From Paractinoplanes pyxinae (GTDB taxonomy: Bacteria > Actinomycetota > Actinomycetes > Mycobacteriales > Micromonosporaceae), in the NCBI RefSeq assembly GCF_026626335.1, contig NZ_JAPNTZ010000016.1, positions 179,827-243,826 on the forward strand: 64,000 bases of DNA. The letters run 5' to 3'. Shown here one piece after another: positions 33,823 to 41,840 of this stretch (positions within the stretch are counted from its first letter, which is position 1; each line of letters begins with the position of its first letter). A program made the translations under genes and the position numbers. The notes under the pieces were generated by a model, which saw nothing but the letters and a program-made list of their open reading frames with translations, was not told the origin of the DNA and did no database searches.

Positions 33823-34605
33823 TCACCCGACCGGCAGGCTCGTGCCACGGTAGACCCGGTCGAGCAGGGCGAAGAGAGGGCGGTCGTACGCCAGCAGGGC
33901 CGCCCGGGTGCTGACGTTGTTGTGCACGCCGTCGCCGCCGGCCGGACCCCGGTAGTTGACCCCGAAGTACGACTGGATGCCCTCGGCGAAGTACTCCTCG
34001 ACGTTGCTGCCCGCGTAGGTGTTGGTCCAGAGGCCGGCCCGGCGGGCCGCGTCGAACGCGCGGGTCAGCTCGGGCTGGAAGGCCGGGTCCACGTGGCGCA
34101 GGGCCATCAGGTGCAGGGTGTGCCCGAACTCGTGGACGAACACGTTCTCGCCGCCCTGACCGTCCAGCACGTTGCTCTCGGTCGAGGCCGACAGCGGGAA
34201 CGCGTCGGTCGCCCCGAAGCCGGCCCAGTAGCGGTCGTCCATGGTCGTGCCGAAGCGCTGCCGTACCTCAGGGACGGCACTCATCCGCTCACCCCGGGCG
34301 ACGACAACCACCCGCACGTCACGCCGGGCCAGCTCGGTGACCGGCCACGACGGATAGGTCCAGAGCAGGGTACCGAGCTGGGCCTGCACGCGCAGCAGGG
34401 TGGCGTCCTGGAGGTAGGCAGGGCCGAGCACGGGCAGTCCCCACGCGTCGACGTACTTGCCATACCAGCGGGTGTCGAGACCGTACCGGTCGATCACGGA
34501 CCGCGGGATCGGGCCGACCGTGGCCGCCGCGGCCGGCCCGGCTCCGGTGGCCACCGCGACCAAGCCCGCGCCGGCCGCGGCCAGCAACTGCCGTCTGTTC
34601 ACCAT
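33823..34605 (-). CDS. Tat-exported HExxH metallohydrolase-like protein
   Basis: 260 residues from ATG 34605 (AAAGGAG at 6 nt). N-terminus N-R-R-Q-L-L plus a hydrophobic stretch ending A-A-A-A looks like a Tat signal. Zinc motif H158-E-F-G-H162 with a downstream N-V-E-E-Y-F-A-E helix (E203/E204) that can supply the third ligand, a gluzincin-like arrangement. The sequence does not match a peptidase family I can name with certainty. It lies 16 bp after the GH43 gene and is the last gene of the sugar ABC transporter operon, which is an unusual place for a metalloprotease; action on glycoproteins or cell-wall-bound polymers is a guess. Confidence 0.75.
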   Translation of the reverse strand: MVNRRQLLAAAGAGLVAVATGAGPAAAATVGPIPRSVIDRYGLDTRWYGKYVDAWGLPVLGPAYLQDATLLRVQAQLGTLLWTYPSWPVTELARRDVRVVVVARGERMSAVPEVRQRFGTTMDDRYWAGFGATDAFPLSASTESNVLDGQGGENVFVHEFGHTLHLMALRHVDPAFQPELTRAFDAARRAGLWTNTYAGSNVEEYFAEGIQSYFGVNYRGPAGGDGVHNNVSTRAALLAYDRPLFALLDRVYRGTSLPVG

Positions 34606-34621
34606 CAGATACTCCTTTCGC

Positions 34622-36187
34622 TCAGGGGTGTGGTTTGTAGGTCACGGCGGAGAAGTCCGCCGCGAGCTCACCGCCGGTCAGGTCCTGCGCCCACAGGCCG
34701 AAGAACGCCCCGGTGAACCCCCACGTGCGGGGGACGCCGCCCTCGGACTCCTGGGCGTACTCGTCGGAGAGGATGCTCGCGTCGAACGGTCCCCACTCGA
34801 CGTCGCCGTACGAGCCGCGCAACGCGCCGCCGGTGAGCTCGAGCCGCAGCCGGACCGGCCCGGTTACCGGCACCGCCGGCCGGTACATCGTCAGCCGCCC
34901 GCGGTCGCGGGCCAGCACGTCGACCACCGGGCCGCTCTCCTCGTCCCAGCCGATCCGCAGGAAGTACCAGTTGCGGCTGTTGTAGTAGGCGGTGATCCCG
35001 GCCATCTGCTGGTAGTCCGACGGGGCGAAGCCGACCGTCGCCTCGAAGGTGGCCTGCGCGTGCTGGACGCGCCGCCCGACCAGGCTCACGCCGGACAGCG
35101 AGCCCGGCGACCGGCCGCCGCGCACCCGCAGCCGGCCGGCGCCGGTGCTGATCCAGGCCGGCGTGGCCGACCGGCGCAGGGTGTTCCAGTGCGGGCCCAG
35201 CTGTGGGGCGGTGAAGTCGTCGGTCTCGGGCTCGTCGGGCCACGGGCACGCCGGCAGCTGCGGTCCGTCGACCAGATCGTGCGGCACACCACCGGCGATG
35301 CGGGGCCAGCCGTCGCCGGTCCACGTGATGTGCTGCAGGGCGGTTTCGCGGCCCAGGATCGAGCGGCCGCGCGGGCCGAGCGGACGGGCGGCCAGGTGCG
35401 CGAGGTACCACCGGCCGTCCGGGGTCTCGACCAGGCTGCCGTGGCCGGCCTTCTGCAGCCGCAGGTCGGGACGGTGCACCGAGGTGAGCAGCGGGGTTTC
35501 CGGGTCGGTCTCGTACGGGCCGAGCAGGCTCCGCGACCGTGCCACGGTGACCTGGTGGAACCACTCGGTGCCGCCCTCGGCGGTGACCAGGTAGTACCAG
35601 CCGTCGCGCCGGTAGAGGTGCGGGCCCTCGGTCATCCCGGCGGCGCTGCCCGCGTACAGGTCGACCGGCTCACCGACCAGACGCCGCGAGCGCCGGTCGT
35701 ACTCCTGGACGATGATGCCGTTGGCCCACGGCCGTCCGGGACGCCAGTCGGTGCGGTTCGACAGCAGCCAGCTGCGGCCGTCGTCGTCGTGGAACATCGA
35801 GGGGTCGAAGCCGCGGGCGTGCAGCGGCACCGGATCGCTCCACGGTCCGTCGATCGACGCGGCGGTGACCACGTGGTTCGGCGTGTCCCAGAAACCGCCG
35901 GCGTACGACTTCACGTCGGTGTAGACGAGATGGAACGTGCCGTCGGCGTACGACAGGCAGGGCGCCCAGACACCGCCGGAGTCCGGGACGCCGCTGAGGT
36001 CGAGCCGGTCGGTGAGCACGCCGCCGATCGGCCGCCAGTGCACCAGGTCGCGCGAGTGGTGCAGGCGCACCCCCGGATGCCATTCGAAGGTCGAGGTGGC
36101 GATGTAGAAGTCGGCGCCGACCCGCAGAATCGACGGGTCGGGGTGGAAGCCAGGCAGGACAGGGTTGCGGATGGTCCCCGCGGTCAT
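34622..36187 (-). CDS. GH43 beta-xylosidase/arabinofuranosidase
   Basis: 521 residues, no signal peptide, so intracellular. The five-bladed GH43 triad is visible: general base D17 in H-P-D-P-S, pKa modulator D128 in G-F-D-P-S and acid E187 in M-T-E-G-P-H. The C-terminal ~200 residues form the GH43 beta-sandwich (subfamily 11-like, with Q-M-A-G-I-T-A-Y-Y-N-S-R-N-W). ATG 36187 with GAGGAG at 7 nt is chosen; the 51 codons upstream overlap the permease gene. Expected role: hydrolysis of imported xylo- or arabino-oligosaccharides. Fourth gene of the transporter operon, 11 bp after the second permease. Confidence 0.9.
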   Translation of the reverse strand: MTAGTIRNPVLPGFHPDPSILRVGADFYIATSTFEWHPGVRLHHSRDLVHWRPIGGVLTDRLDLSGVPDSGGVWAPCLSYADGTFHLVYTDVKSYAGGFWDTPNHVVTAASIDGPWSDPVPLHARGFDPSMFHDDDGRSWLLSNRTDWRPGRPWANGIIVQEYDRRSRRLVGEPVDLYAGSAAGMTEGPHLYRRDGWYYLVTAEGGTEWFHQVTVARSRSLLGPYETDPETPLLTSVHRPDLRLQKAGHGSLVETPDGRWYLAHLAARPLGPRGRSILGRETALQHITWTGDGWPRIAGGVPHDLVDGPQLPACPWPDEPETDDFTAPQLGPHWNTLRRSATPAWISTGAGRLRVRGGRSPGSLSGVSLVGRRVQHAQATFEATVGFAPSDYQQMAGITAYYNSRNWYFLRIGWDEESGPVVDVLARDRGRLTMYRPAVPVTGPVRLRLELTGGALRGSYGDVEWGPFDASILSDEYAQESEGGVPRTWGFTGAFFGLWAQDLTGGELAADFSAVTYKPHP

Positions 36188-36198
36188 CAGTGGTCTCC

Positions 36199-37077
36199 TC
36201 ACTTGCCGAAGCCGGCGGCAAGGCCACTGAGCAGGTGGCGGCGGCCGAACAGGTAGAGGGCGAGCACCGGCAGGGTGGACAGCACCACGGCGGCCATCAG
36301 GCCGGGGACGTTGGTGCCGAACTGGCTCTGGAAATTCCACAGGCCGAGCGTCATGACCCGGCGCTCGTCGCTCTGGGTGAGCACGAGCGGGAACAGGAAG
36401 CCGTTCCAGGCGTTCAGCCCGACGAAGATGCCGACGCTGACCAGCCCCGGCCGGGACAGCGGCAGCACCAGCGTGCGGAACACCCGGCGGGAGTCGGCGC
36501 CATCGACGGTCATGGCCTCGTACAGCTCGTTCGGGATGTCGCGCAGCGTGCTGGTGAGCACGACGATCGCGATCGGCAGCGAGAACGCCGCAGTGGGCAG
36601 GATGACCGCGCGCAGCGTGTCGTACAGCTCGAGCCGGGTGATGATCAGATAGATCGGCACGATGACCGCCTGCGCCGGCACGGCCAGGCCGAGCAGGAAG
36701 ACGGAGAAGCTGAGCTTTACCTTCCGGCTCGGGTTACGGACGATCGCGTACGCGGCCGGCAACGCCAGCGCCAGAACCAGAGCCACCGTGCCCGCCGTGA
36801 CCAGCAGACTGTTCCCGAGATAGGTGGGGAATCCCAGGCCGAACAGAGCGGTGAAGTTGTCGAGCGTCGGGTTGCTCGGCAGGTCGAGCGGGCCCTGCTC
36901 GACGTAGGCGTCCTGGCTGCGGAAGCCGGTGACGACGATGTAGTAGATCGGGACCGCGACAATGACGAGCCAGATCGCGGACAGGATCCCGGCCGGGAGG
37001 TTCCGGCCGCGACGACGGCGAGCACGCCGGGCCGGCGACGGCTTCGCAGTTGCGCGGACCGCCAGGTCGGCACTCAT
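36199..37077 (-). CDS. Carbohydrate ABC transporter permease (MalG type)
   Basis: 292 residues, six predicted membrane helices. The EAA loop is E-A-M-T-V-D-G-A-D-S-R-R-V-F-R-T-L-V-L-P-L-S-R-P, and the C-terminus L-L-S-G-L-A-A-G-F-G-K is typical of MalG/MsmG-type subunits. It starts one base after the stop of the MalF-type permease. No ATPase gene is present in the operon, so a shared MsiK-like ATPase elsewhere is implied, as known for actinobacterial sugar transporters. Confidence 0.92.
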   Translation of the reverse strand: MSADLAVRATAKPSPARRARRRRGRNLPAGILSAIWLVIVAVPIYYIVVTGFRSQDAYVEQGPLDLPSNPTLDNFTALFGLGFPTYLGNSLLVTAGTVALVLALALPAAYAIVRNPSRKVKLSFSVFLLGLAVPAQAVIVPIYLIITRLELYDTLRAVILPTAAFSLPIAIVVLTSTLRDIPNELYEAMTVDGADSRRVFRTLVLPLSRPGLVSVGIFVGLNAWNGFLFPLVLTQSDERRVMTLGLWNFQSQFGTNVPGLMAAVVLSTLPVLALYLFGRRHLLSGLAAGFGK

Positions 37078-37078
37078 C

Positions 37079-37969
37079 TCAGGCTCCTTCCCGGTCGCTG
37101 GCCATCCGGTGGTAACCGGTGAGCCGCACGACCACGACCGACAGCAGGGTGCCGACCAGCACGAGCAGCACCGCCAGCGCGCTGGCGTATCCCATCTCGA
37201 AGCCGTCGAAGCCCTTCAGATACATGTGCAGCGGCAGGACACGCGTGGACGTGCCCGGTCCGCCCTTGGTTGTCAGCAGGATCATCTCGAAGTAGGTGAG
37301 CGAGCCGACCAGCATGAGCACCGACGAGGCGACAATGGTGTTGCGCAGCTGCGGCAGCGTGATGGCGAAGAACTGCCGTACGCCCGTCGCGCCGTCGATC
37401 GCGGCCGCCTCGTACAGCGACGCCGGGATCTGCCGGGTCGCCGACTGGTAGAGCAGCGTATGGAAAGGCACGAACTGCCAGGCGATGACGGAGGCGATCA
37501 CATACAGCGCCTTGTCCGGGTCACCGAGGAAGTTGCCGTCCGGCGCCCCCAGATACCGGCCGAAGTCGGCCGCGAGCCCGAAGTTCGGGTCGAGCAGCGA
37601 CACGAACATCAGCGCGATCGCCGCCGAGGACAGCAGCAGCGGCAGGAAGAACAGCGTCGACAGCACGGCCCGGTTGCGCTGCGGCCCGGCCGCCCACACG
37701 CCGATGAGCAGCGCCAGCGGTGTCTGCAGCAGCCACGAGACAACGGTCAGCAGCACGGTCCGGCCGATGCTGCCGCCGATCTCCGGGTCGCCGGCGAGCG
37801 CCGACCAGTTGGCGGTGCCGATCCACTGCGGATCGCCCAGCCCGTTCCAGCGGGTGAAGCTCAAGTAGACGACACCGCCGACCGGCAGGATGCCGAGGGC
37901 GGCGAAGTAGAGCACCGCGGGCGCGGCCCAGACGAATCCGGGCCGCGCCCTGTGCGCGGCGGTGGTCAC
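37079..37969 (-). CDS. Carbohydrate ABC transporter permease (MalF type)
   Basis: 296 residues from GTG 37969, which overlaps the binding-protein stop (GTGA), so translation is coupled. Six hydrophobic helices and an EAA loop E-A-A-A-I-D-G-A-T-G-V-R-Q-F-F-A-I-T-L-P-Q-L. Partner of the MalG-type permease directly downstream; together they form the membrane channel for the sugar bound by the upstream lipoprotein. Confidence 0.92.
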   Translation of the reverse strand: MTTAAHRARPGFVWAAPAVLYFAALGILPVGGVVYLSFTRWNGLGDPQWIGTANWSALAGDPEIGGSIGRTVLLTVVSWLLQTPLALLIGVWAAGPQRNRAVLSTLFFLPLLLSSAAIALMFVSLLDPNFGLAADFGRYLGAPDGNFLGDPDKALYVIASVIAWQFVPFHTLLYQSATRQIPASLYEAAAIDGATGVRQFFAITLPQLRNTIVASSVLMLVGSLTYFEMILLTTKGGPGTSTRVLPLHMYLKGFDGFEMGYASALAVLLVLVGTLLSVVVVRLTGYHRMASDREGA

Positions 37970-39270
37970 TTGGCCTTGGCCATGGCGGCGGCGAACTCGG
38001 CCGGCGCCATCTGGTCGAGGAACACCTTCTGCAGGTTGGTCAGCAGCGTGGCGCTCACCGCCGGGCTCAGCGCCTGGTCCCAGGACTGGGTGAAGGTGGG
38101 CGCCTGGGCCACCAGGTCGTAGGTGAAGGTGGTGAACTCGGCGTTCGGCTTGGCCTTGAGGGTCGCCTCGATGCCCTTGACCGCCGGCACCTGCCCCGCG
38201 TCAATCAGCCCGTTGATGTACGCGTCCGAGGTCAGCGAGTCGGCCAGGAACTGCTCGGCGACGTCCTTGTGCGTCGAGTTCGCGGTGACCGAGTAGTAGT
38301 TGCTCGGGTTGCCCACGACCGCCTTGGGGTCACCGGCGCCACCCTCGTACGCCGGGAACGGCACGTAGCCCAGCTTGCCGTCCTTGATCAGCTTCGGGTT
38401 GGCCGTCTGCTGCAGCGAGAAGTCCCACGTGCCCATCAGGTGCATGGCGGCCTTGCCGGTGGCGAACAGCTTCGAGGCGCCCTGGTTGTCGTAGTTGACC
38501 GAGGCGTAGTTGCTGCCGAACGCCCCTCGCTTCACCAGGTTCTGAATCTCCTCGAGCGACTTGATCACGGACGGGTCCTGCCAGGCCCCGTCCTGGCCGG
38601 CGACGATCGCCTGGAATTTGCCGGCGCCGCCGATGCGGTCGAGCAGATACTCCAGCCACATCAGCTCGGTCCAGCCCTGCGAGCCGGCCAGCGCGATCGG
38701 GGTGATGCCCTTGGCCTTCAGCGCATCGACCACGGTCAGCAGCTCGGCGTGGGTGGCCGGTGGCTCCACAGCGGCCCGGGCGAAGACGTCCTTGTTGACG
38801 AACAGGACGACCGGCAGGACGCCGAGCATCGGCAGGCCGTACTGCTTGCCGTCGACTTGGCCGACCTCGAGCACGCTGGGCAGGAACTTGCTGCTCAGGT
38901 CGGGGTGCTTCGCGATCAGGTCGTCGAGCGGCTCGGCCTGGCCGGCCTCGACGAACTGGGCGAGGTTGCCGCCGCCCCAGTTGAAGAAGACGTCGGGCGC
39001 CTGCGGGGATCCCATCGACACCTGCAGCTTCTGCTTGTACGCGTCGTTGACGTAGGTGACGAGCTGGACCTGGCGGCCGGAGGCCGCATTGAAGGCCTCG
39101 ATGCTGCTGGTGGCGATCGGGTTGACCGCGGCGTCCTCGAGGGCCCAGACCTGGACCTTCGCTGTGTCGCCGCCGGCCTCGGCGTCGGCGCCACTGCTGC
39201 CGCCGCAGGCGGTGACGGTGGCGGTCAGCGCGGCGGCGGTAGCCATGGAGAGGAACGTTCTACGCTGCAT
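37966..39270 (-). CDS. Sugar ABC transporter solute-binding lipoprotein
   Basis: 434 residues from ATG 39270. The signal has an R-R motif and lipobox T-A-C (Cys22), then an extracellular solute-binding family 1 fold (V-W-A-L-E-D, F-N-A-A-S-G-R-Q-V, D-V-F-F-N-W-G-G-G-N, A-M-H-L-M-G-T-W). The frame is open to 39342 but the lipoprotein signal fixes the start. The ribosome-binding region GAAAGG overlaps the dyad CGAAAGGTTTCG, a candidate repressor site. First gene of the operon with two permeases, GH43 and the HExxH protein; likely ligand a xylo-, arabino- or manno-oligosaccharide. Confidence 0.92.
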   Translation of the reverse strand: MQRRTFLSMATAAALTATVTACGGSSGADAEAGGDTAKVQVWALEDAAVNPIATSSIEAFNAASGRQVQLVTYVNDAYKQKLQVSMGSPQAPDVFFNWGGGNLAQFVEAGQAEPLDDLIAKHPDLSSKFLPSVLEVGQVDGKQYGLPMLGVLPVVLFVNKDVFARAAVEPPATHAELLTVVDALKAKGITPIALAGSQGWTELMWLEYLLDRIGGAGKFQAIVAGQDGAWQDPSVIKSLEEIQNLVKRGAFGSNYASVNYDNQGASKLFATGKAAMHLMGTWDFSLQQTANPKLIKDGKLGYVPFPAYEGGAGDPKAVVGNPSNYYSVTANSTHKDVAEQFLADSLTSDAYINGLIDAGQVPAVKGIEATLKAKPNAEFTTFTYDLVAQAPTFTQSWDQALSPAVSATLLTNLQKVFLDQMAPAEFAAAMAKAK

Positions 39271-39274
39271 TTTA

Positions 39275-39286
39275 CGAAACCTTTCG
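39275..39286. promoter_or_regulatory. Candidate LacI-type operator over the binding-protein ribosome-binding site
   Basis: CGAAA-CC-TTTCG (on the plus strand) is a dyad only 5 bp before the ATG at 39270, covering its Shine-Dalgarno. A repressor bound here would block initiation or elongation. The pattern matches the CGAAA/TTTCG boxes reported for actinobacterial hemicellulose regulators. Confidence 0.55.
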
Positions 39287-39354
39287 CTGGTTTCGGAGTC
39301 GTTATGAGTCGGTGTACGGTGCCGATCACATGGCATGGCCATCGATCGAGCAAC

Positions 39355-39368
39355 ACTTTTCGAAACTC
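39355..39368. promoter_or_regulatory. Candidate LacI-type operator (TTTCGAAA core) before lacI-type gene
   Basis: ACTTTTCGAAACTC, with the 8-bp dyad TTTCGAAA at 39358-39365, lies 16 bp before the regulator start at 39381. It shares TTTCGAAACTC with the 16-bp palindrome at 32039. Suggests autoregulation. Confidence 0.5.
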
Positions 39369-39380
39369 GGGGGCAAGACG

Positions 39381-40406
39381 ATGTCCACCGGCAAGCTCAC
39401 CCTCACCGCGATCGCCCGCGAGGCGAACGTGGCCGTCTCGACGGTGTCCAAAGTGCTCAACGGGCACACCGACGTGTCCCCGTCCACCCGGCGCACGATC
39501 GAGCGCTTGCTGGCCGACCGCGGCTACCAGCGGCCACGCGGCGCTCGCCGCCCCGGCCGCCGCACCGACCTGATCGACCTGGTGATCAACCAGCTCGACA
39601 GCGTCTGGGGCCTGTCGATCCTCACCGGTGTCGAGGAGGTCATCGAGGAGGCCGGGCTGAGCCTGGTGGTGTCATCGGTGCACAACCGGCAGTCGCTGAC
39701 CCGCCGCTGGCTGGAGTCGCTGCTGGCCCGCGGCTCGGCGGGCGCGATCCTTGTGCTCTCCGAGCTCACCGCCCAGCAACGCGACGACCTCGGACGCCGG
39801 AACCTGCCGTTCGTGGTCGTCGACGGGGTGAGCCAGCCGCCCCCGGACGTCCCGTCGATCGGGGCCACCAACTTCACCGGCGGGTACGCCGCGACCGAGC
39901 ACCTGATCCAGCTCGGGCACCGCCGCATCGCGGCCATCGGCGGTCCCGAGCAGTTGCAGTGCACCCGGGCCCGCATCGCCGGCTATCGCGCCGCCCTGGA
40001 CAGCTTCGGGCAACCGTACGACCGAAGCTTGGTGCGCTACAGCAACTTCCAGCACGACGGCGGCCTGCGCGCCGCCGGCGAACTGCTCGGCCGGCCCGAG
40101 CGGCCCACGGCCGTCTTCGCCGGCAGCGACCAGCAGGCCACCGGAGTCTACGAGGCCGCGCGCCGAGCCGGCCTGAGCATCCCCGGTGACGTCAGCGTGG
40201 TCGGCTTCGACGGCCTCAACTTCGCCGAGTGGACCGCTCCCCCACTGACCACCGTCCGACAACCGCTGCACGAGATGGGGGTGGCCGCCACCCGCACCCT
40301 GTTGCGCCTCATCAACGGCGAACGCCTCGAGTCCACTCGCATCGAACTGGCGACCGAACTGGTCGTCCGCAACAGCACGGCGCCGCCGTCAGGCCCCTTC
40401 GCCTAG
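39381..40406 (+). CDS. LacI-family transcriptional regulator
   Basis: 341 residues. N-terminal helix-turn-helix L-T-A-I-A-R-E-A-N-V-A-V-S-T-V-S-K-V-L-N-G-H (residues 7-28) and hinge, then a periplasmic-binding-like effector domain (Q-L-G-H-R-R-I-A-A-I-G-G near 175, V-S-V-V-G-F-D-G near 270). ATG 39381 begins just before the HTH; the frame is open to 39312. Divergent from the sugar transporter operon with 110 bp between the starts, where two TTTCG/CGAAA dyads lie. Expected to repress the transporter operon and probably the secreted hydrolases until an oligosaccharide inducer binds. Confidence 0.93.
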   Translation: MSTGKLTLTAIAREANVAVSTVSKVLNGHTDVSPSTRRTIERLLADRGYQRPRGARRPGRRTDLIDLVINQLDSVWGLSILTGVEEVIEEAGLSLVVSSVHNRQSLTRRWLESLLARGSAGAILVLSELTAQQRDDLGRRNLPFVVVDGVSQPPPDVPSIGATNFTGGYAATEHLIQLGHRRIAAIGGPEQLQCTRARIAGYRAALDSFGQPYDRSLVRYSNFQHDGGLRAAGELLGRPERPTAVFAGSDQQATGVYEAARRAGLSIPGDVSVVGFDGLNFAEWTAPPLTTVRQPLHEMGVAATRTLLRLINGERLESTRIELATELVVRNSTAPPSGPFA

Positions 40407-40432
40407 GCTTCGCCGCCCGGGCCGGCGCCGGG

Positions 40433-41632
40433 TCAGAGCCGTTGCAGCAGGACCCGGCCGACCGCCGCGACCGTCTCGTGGTCCTCGGTGAACAGCACTC
40501 CGGCGCCCGGCCGCCGGCACAGCGCCGCGGCATAGCCGGGTGTGCTCACCACCAGGCTGCTCTCGCCTGGGAACGGCTGGCGGCCGCAGTCCGGCCCCAG
40601 CACGGCTGTGTAGACCGCCTGGCGGGTGACCCGCTCGATGCGCGGCAGCCACTGCTCCACATCGCCCGGAACGCAGTACGAGCCGAGCACCACAGCGTGT
40701 TCCTGTCCGCCGACGGCCGCGCTGATCCGCTCCAGGGCCGCCCCGACCGTCGCGTCCCCGGCCAGACCGGCCGAACCCCTCGTGGCCACGGCAACCTCGA
40801 ACGGGCTCCCGACCGGCTGGTGCAAGCCGGGCCGGGCGGCGCGCACCGCCGGCGTCCGGCCCACCGGCGCCCGGCCCAGGGCGGTGATCGGACCCGGCCG
40901 GCCGAAGTGCCAGCCCTGTCCCCAGGTTGCCCCCAGGCGCAGCGCGACGTCGATGTCCGCGGCCGTCTCGATGCCCTCAGCGATGACCGTCGCGCCGGTA
41001 CGCCGCGCGGTGGCCGCGACCACGGCCGCCACCTGCGCAGTGGCCGGCGCGGACGGGCGACGGAGCAGGTGCATGTCGAGCTTGATCACATCGGGCTCGA
41101 TGAACGGCAGAAAGGCCAGGGACATGGGGTCGGCGCCGACGTCGTCCAAGGCGATGGCGTTGCCCAGCCGGTGCGCGTGCCCGGCGATGCGCAGCAGCGC
41201 TCCGGGGACCGTGGAGAGGGCTCGCTCGGTGTACTCCAGAACGATCCGGAACGGCGGACCGCTCAGCAGCAGTTCCAGCATCCGCGGGGACAGCGGCTGG
41301 TCCAGCACGGCCGGTTCGGCGTTGATGAACAACATGGGCGGCGGATCGGCCGTGCCGAGCGCGCATTCCAGGGCCCGCTCGGCGCAGAGCATGTCGACCG
41401 GACCGAGCTGCCCGGCCTCGTTGGCGGCGGCGAACAGCTCGTCGGGGCGTTCTAGCCGGGTGCCGGCGGGCCCTCGGGCCAATGCCTCCGCTGCCACCAC
41501 GGCGCCGGTGGCGAGGTCCACGATGGGCTGGAACACCGGAGTCACGAGCCGGTGCCGCAGGATCGTCGCCACCTCCGCCACCGGGGCGACATCCGGAAGG
41601 GTGACCGCATCGGCCGGCGTACGCCTCGTCAT
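40433..41632 (-). CDS. EAL-domain protein with DICT-like C-terminal sensor
   Basis: 399 residues from ATG 41632 (GAGGGGG at 4-5 nt). EAL signature E49-A-L in V-V-A-A-E-A-L-A-R-G; the E of L-E-Y-T-E-R, K of V-I-K-L-D-M and I-A-E-G-I-E-T are kept, but the loop-6 motif D-D-F-G is D-D-V-G-A-D-P (163-166). The last ~120 residues match the DICT sensory domain layout (...H-A-V-V-L-G-S..., ending F-T-E-D-H-E-T-V-A-A-V). No membrane segment. Close paralogue of the protein at 47491. Either a soluble c-di-GMP phosphodiesterase or a c-di-GMP receptor. Convergent with the LacI gene and divergent from the GGDEF gene. Confidence 0.85.
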   Translation of the reverse strand: MTRRTPADAVTLPDVAPVAEVATILRHRLVTPVFQPIVDLATGAVVAAEALARGPAGTRLERPDELFAAANEAGQLGPVDMLCAERALECALGTADPPPMLFINAEPAVLDQPLSPRMLELLLSGPPFRIVLEYTERALSTVPGALLRIAGHAHRLGNAIALDDVGADPMSLAFLPFIEPDVIKLDMHLLRRPSAPATAQVAAVVAATARRTGATVIAEGIETAADIDVALRLGATWGQGWHFGRPGPITALGRAPVGRTPAVRAARPGLHQPVGSPFEVAVATRGSAGLAGDATVGAALERISAAVGGQEHAVVLGSYCVPGDVEQWLPRIERVTRQAVYTAVLGPDCGRQPFPGESSLVVSTPGYAAALCRRPGAGVLFTEDHETVAAVGRVLLQRL

Positions 41633-41840
41633 GCCACCCCCTCGGGATCGACCGGGCACCGCGAGCTGCGGCTGGTCGTACCATCGGCCGCCGGAGGCCG
41701 AAGCTGAGCCCACAATCCAGGTGCGCAGCAAGCGCAGCGAACGAGCGGGGACGATCGCGCCCACACGTCTGTTCAGATCTTCCGCGGCGAAGCCGATCGG
41801 AAGGGTCGACCGGCAGAAAGCCGTAGAGGAAGAGGTGGGT

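Noticed and set aside
33823..36256. Plus-strand ORFs at 33781-34716 and 34457-36256
   Set aside because: Both are antisense shadows of the HExxH and GH43 genes, which have catalytic motifs, good starts and operon context.
40626..41840. Long 5' extension of the GGDEF frame over the EAL gene
   Set aside because: This part is antisense to the EAL-DICT gene and low-complexity; the membrane protein starts at ATG 41841.
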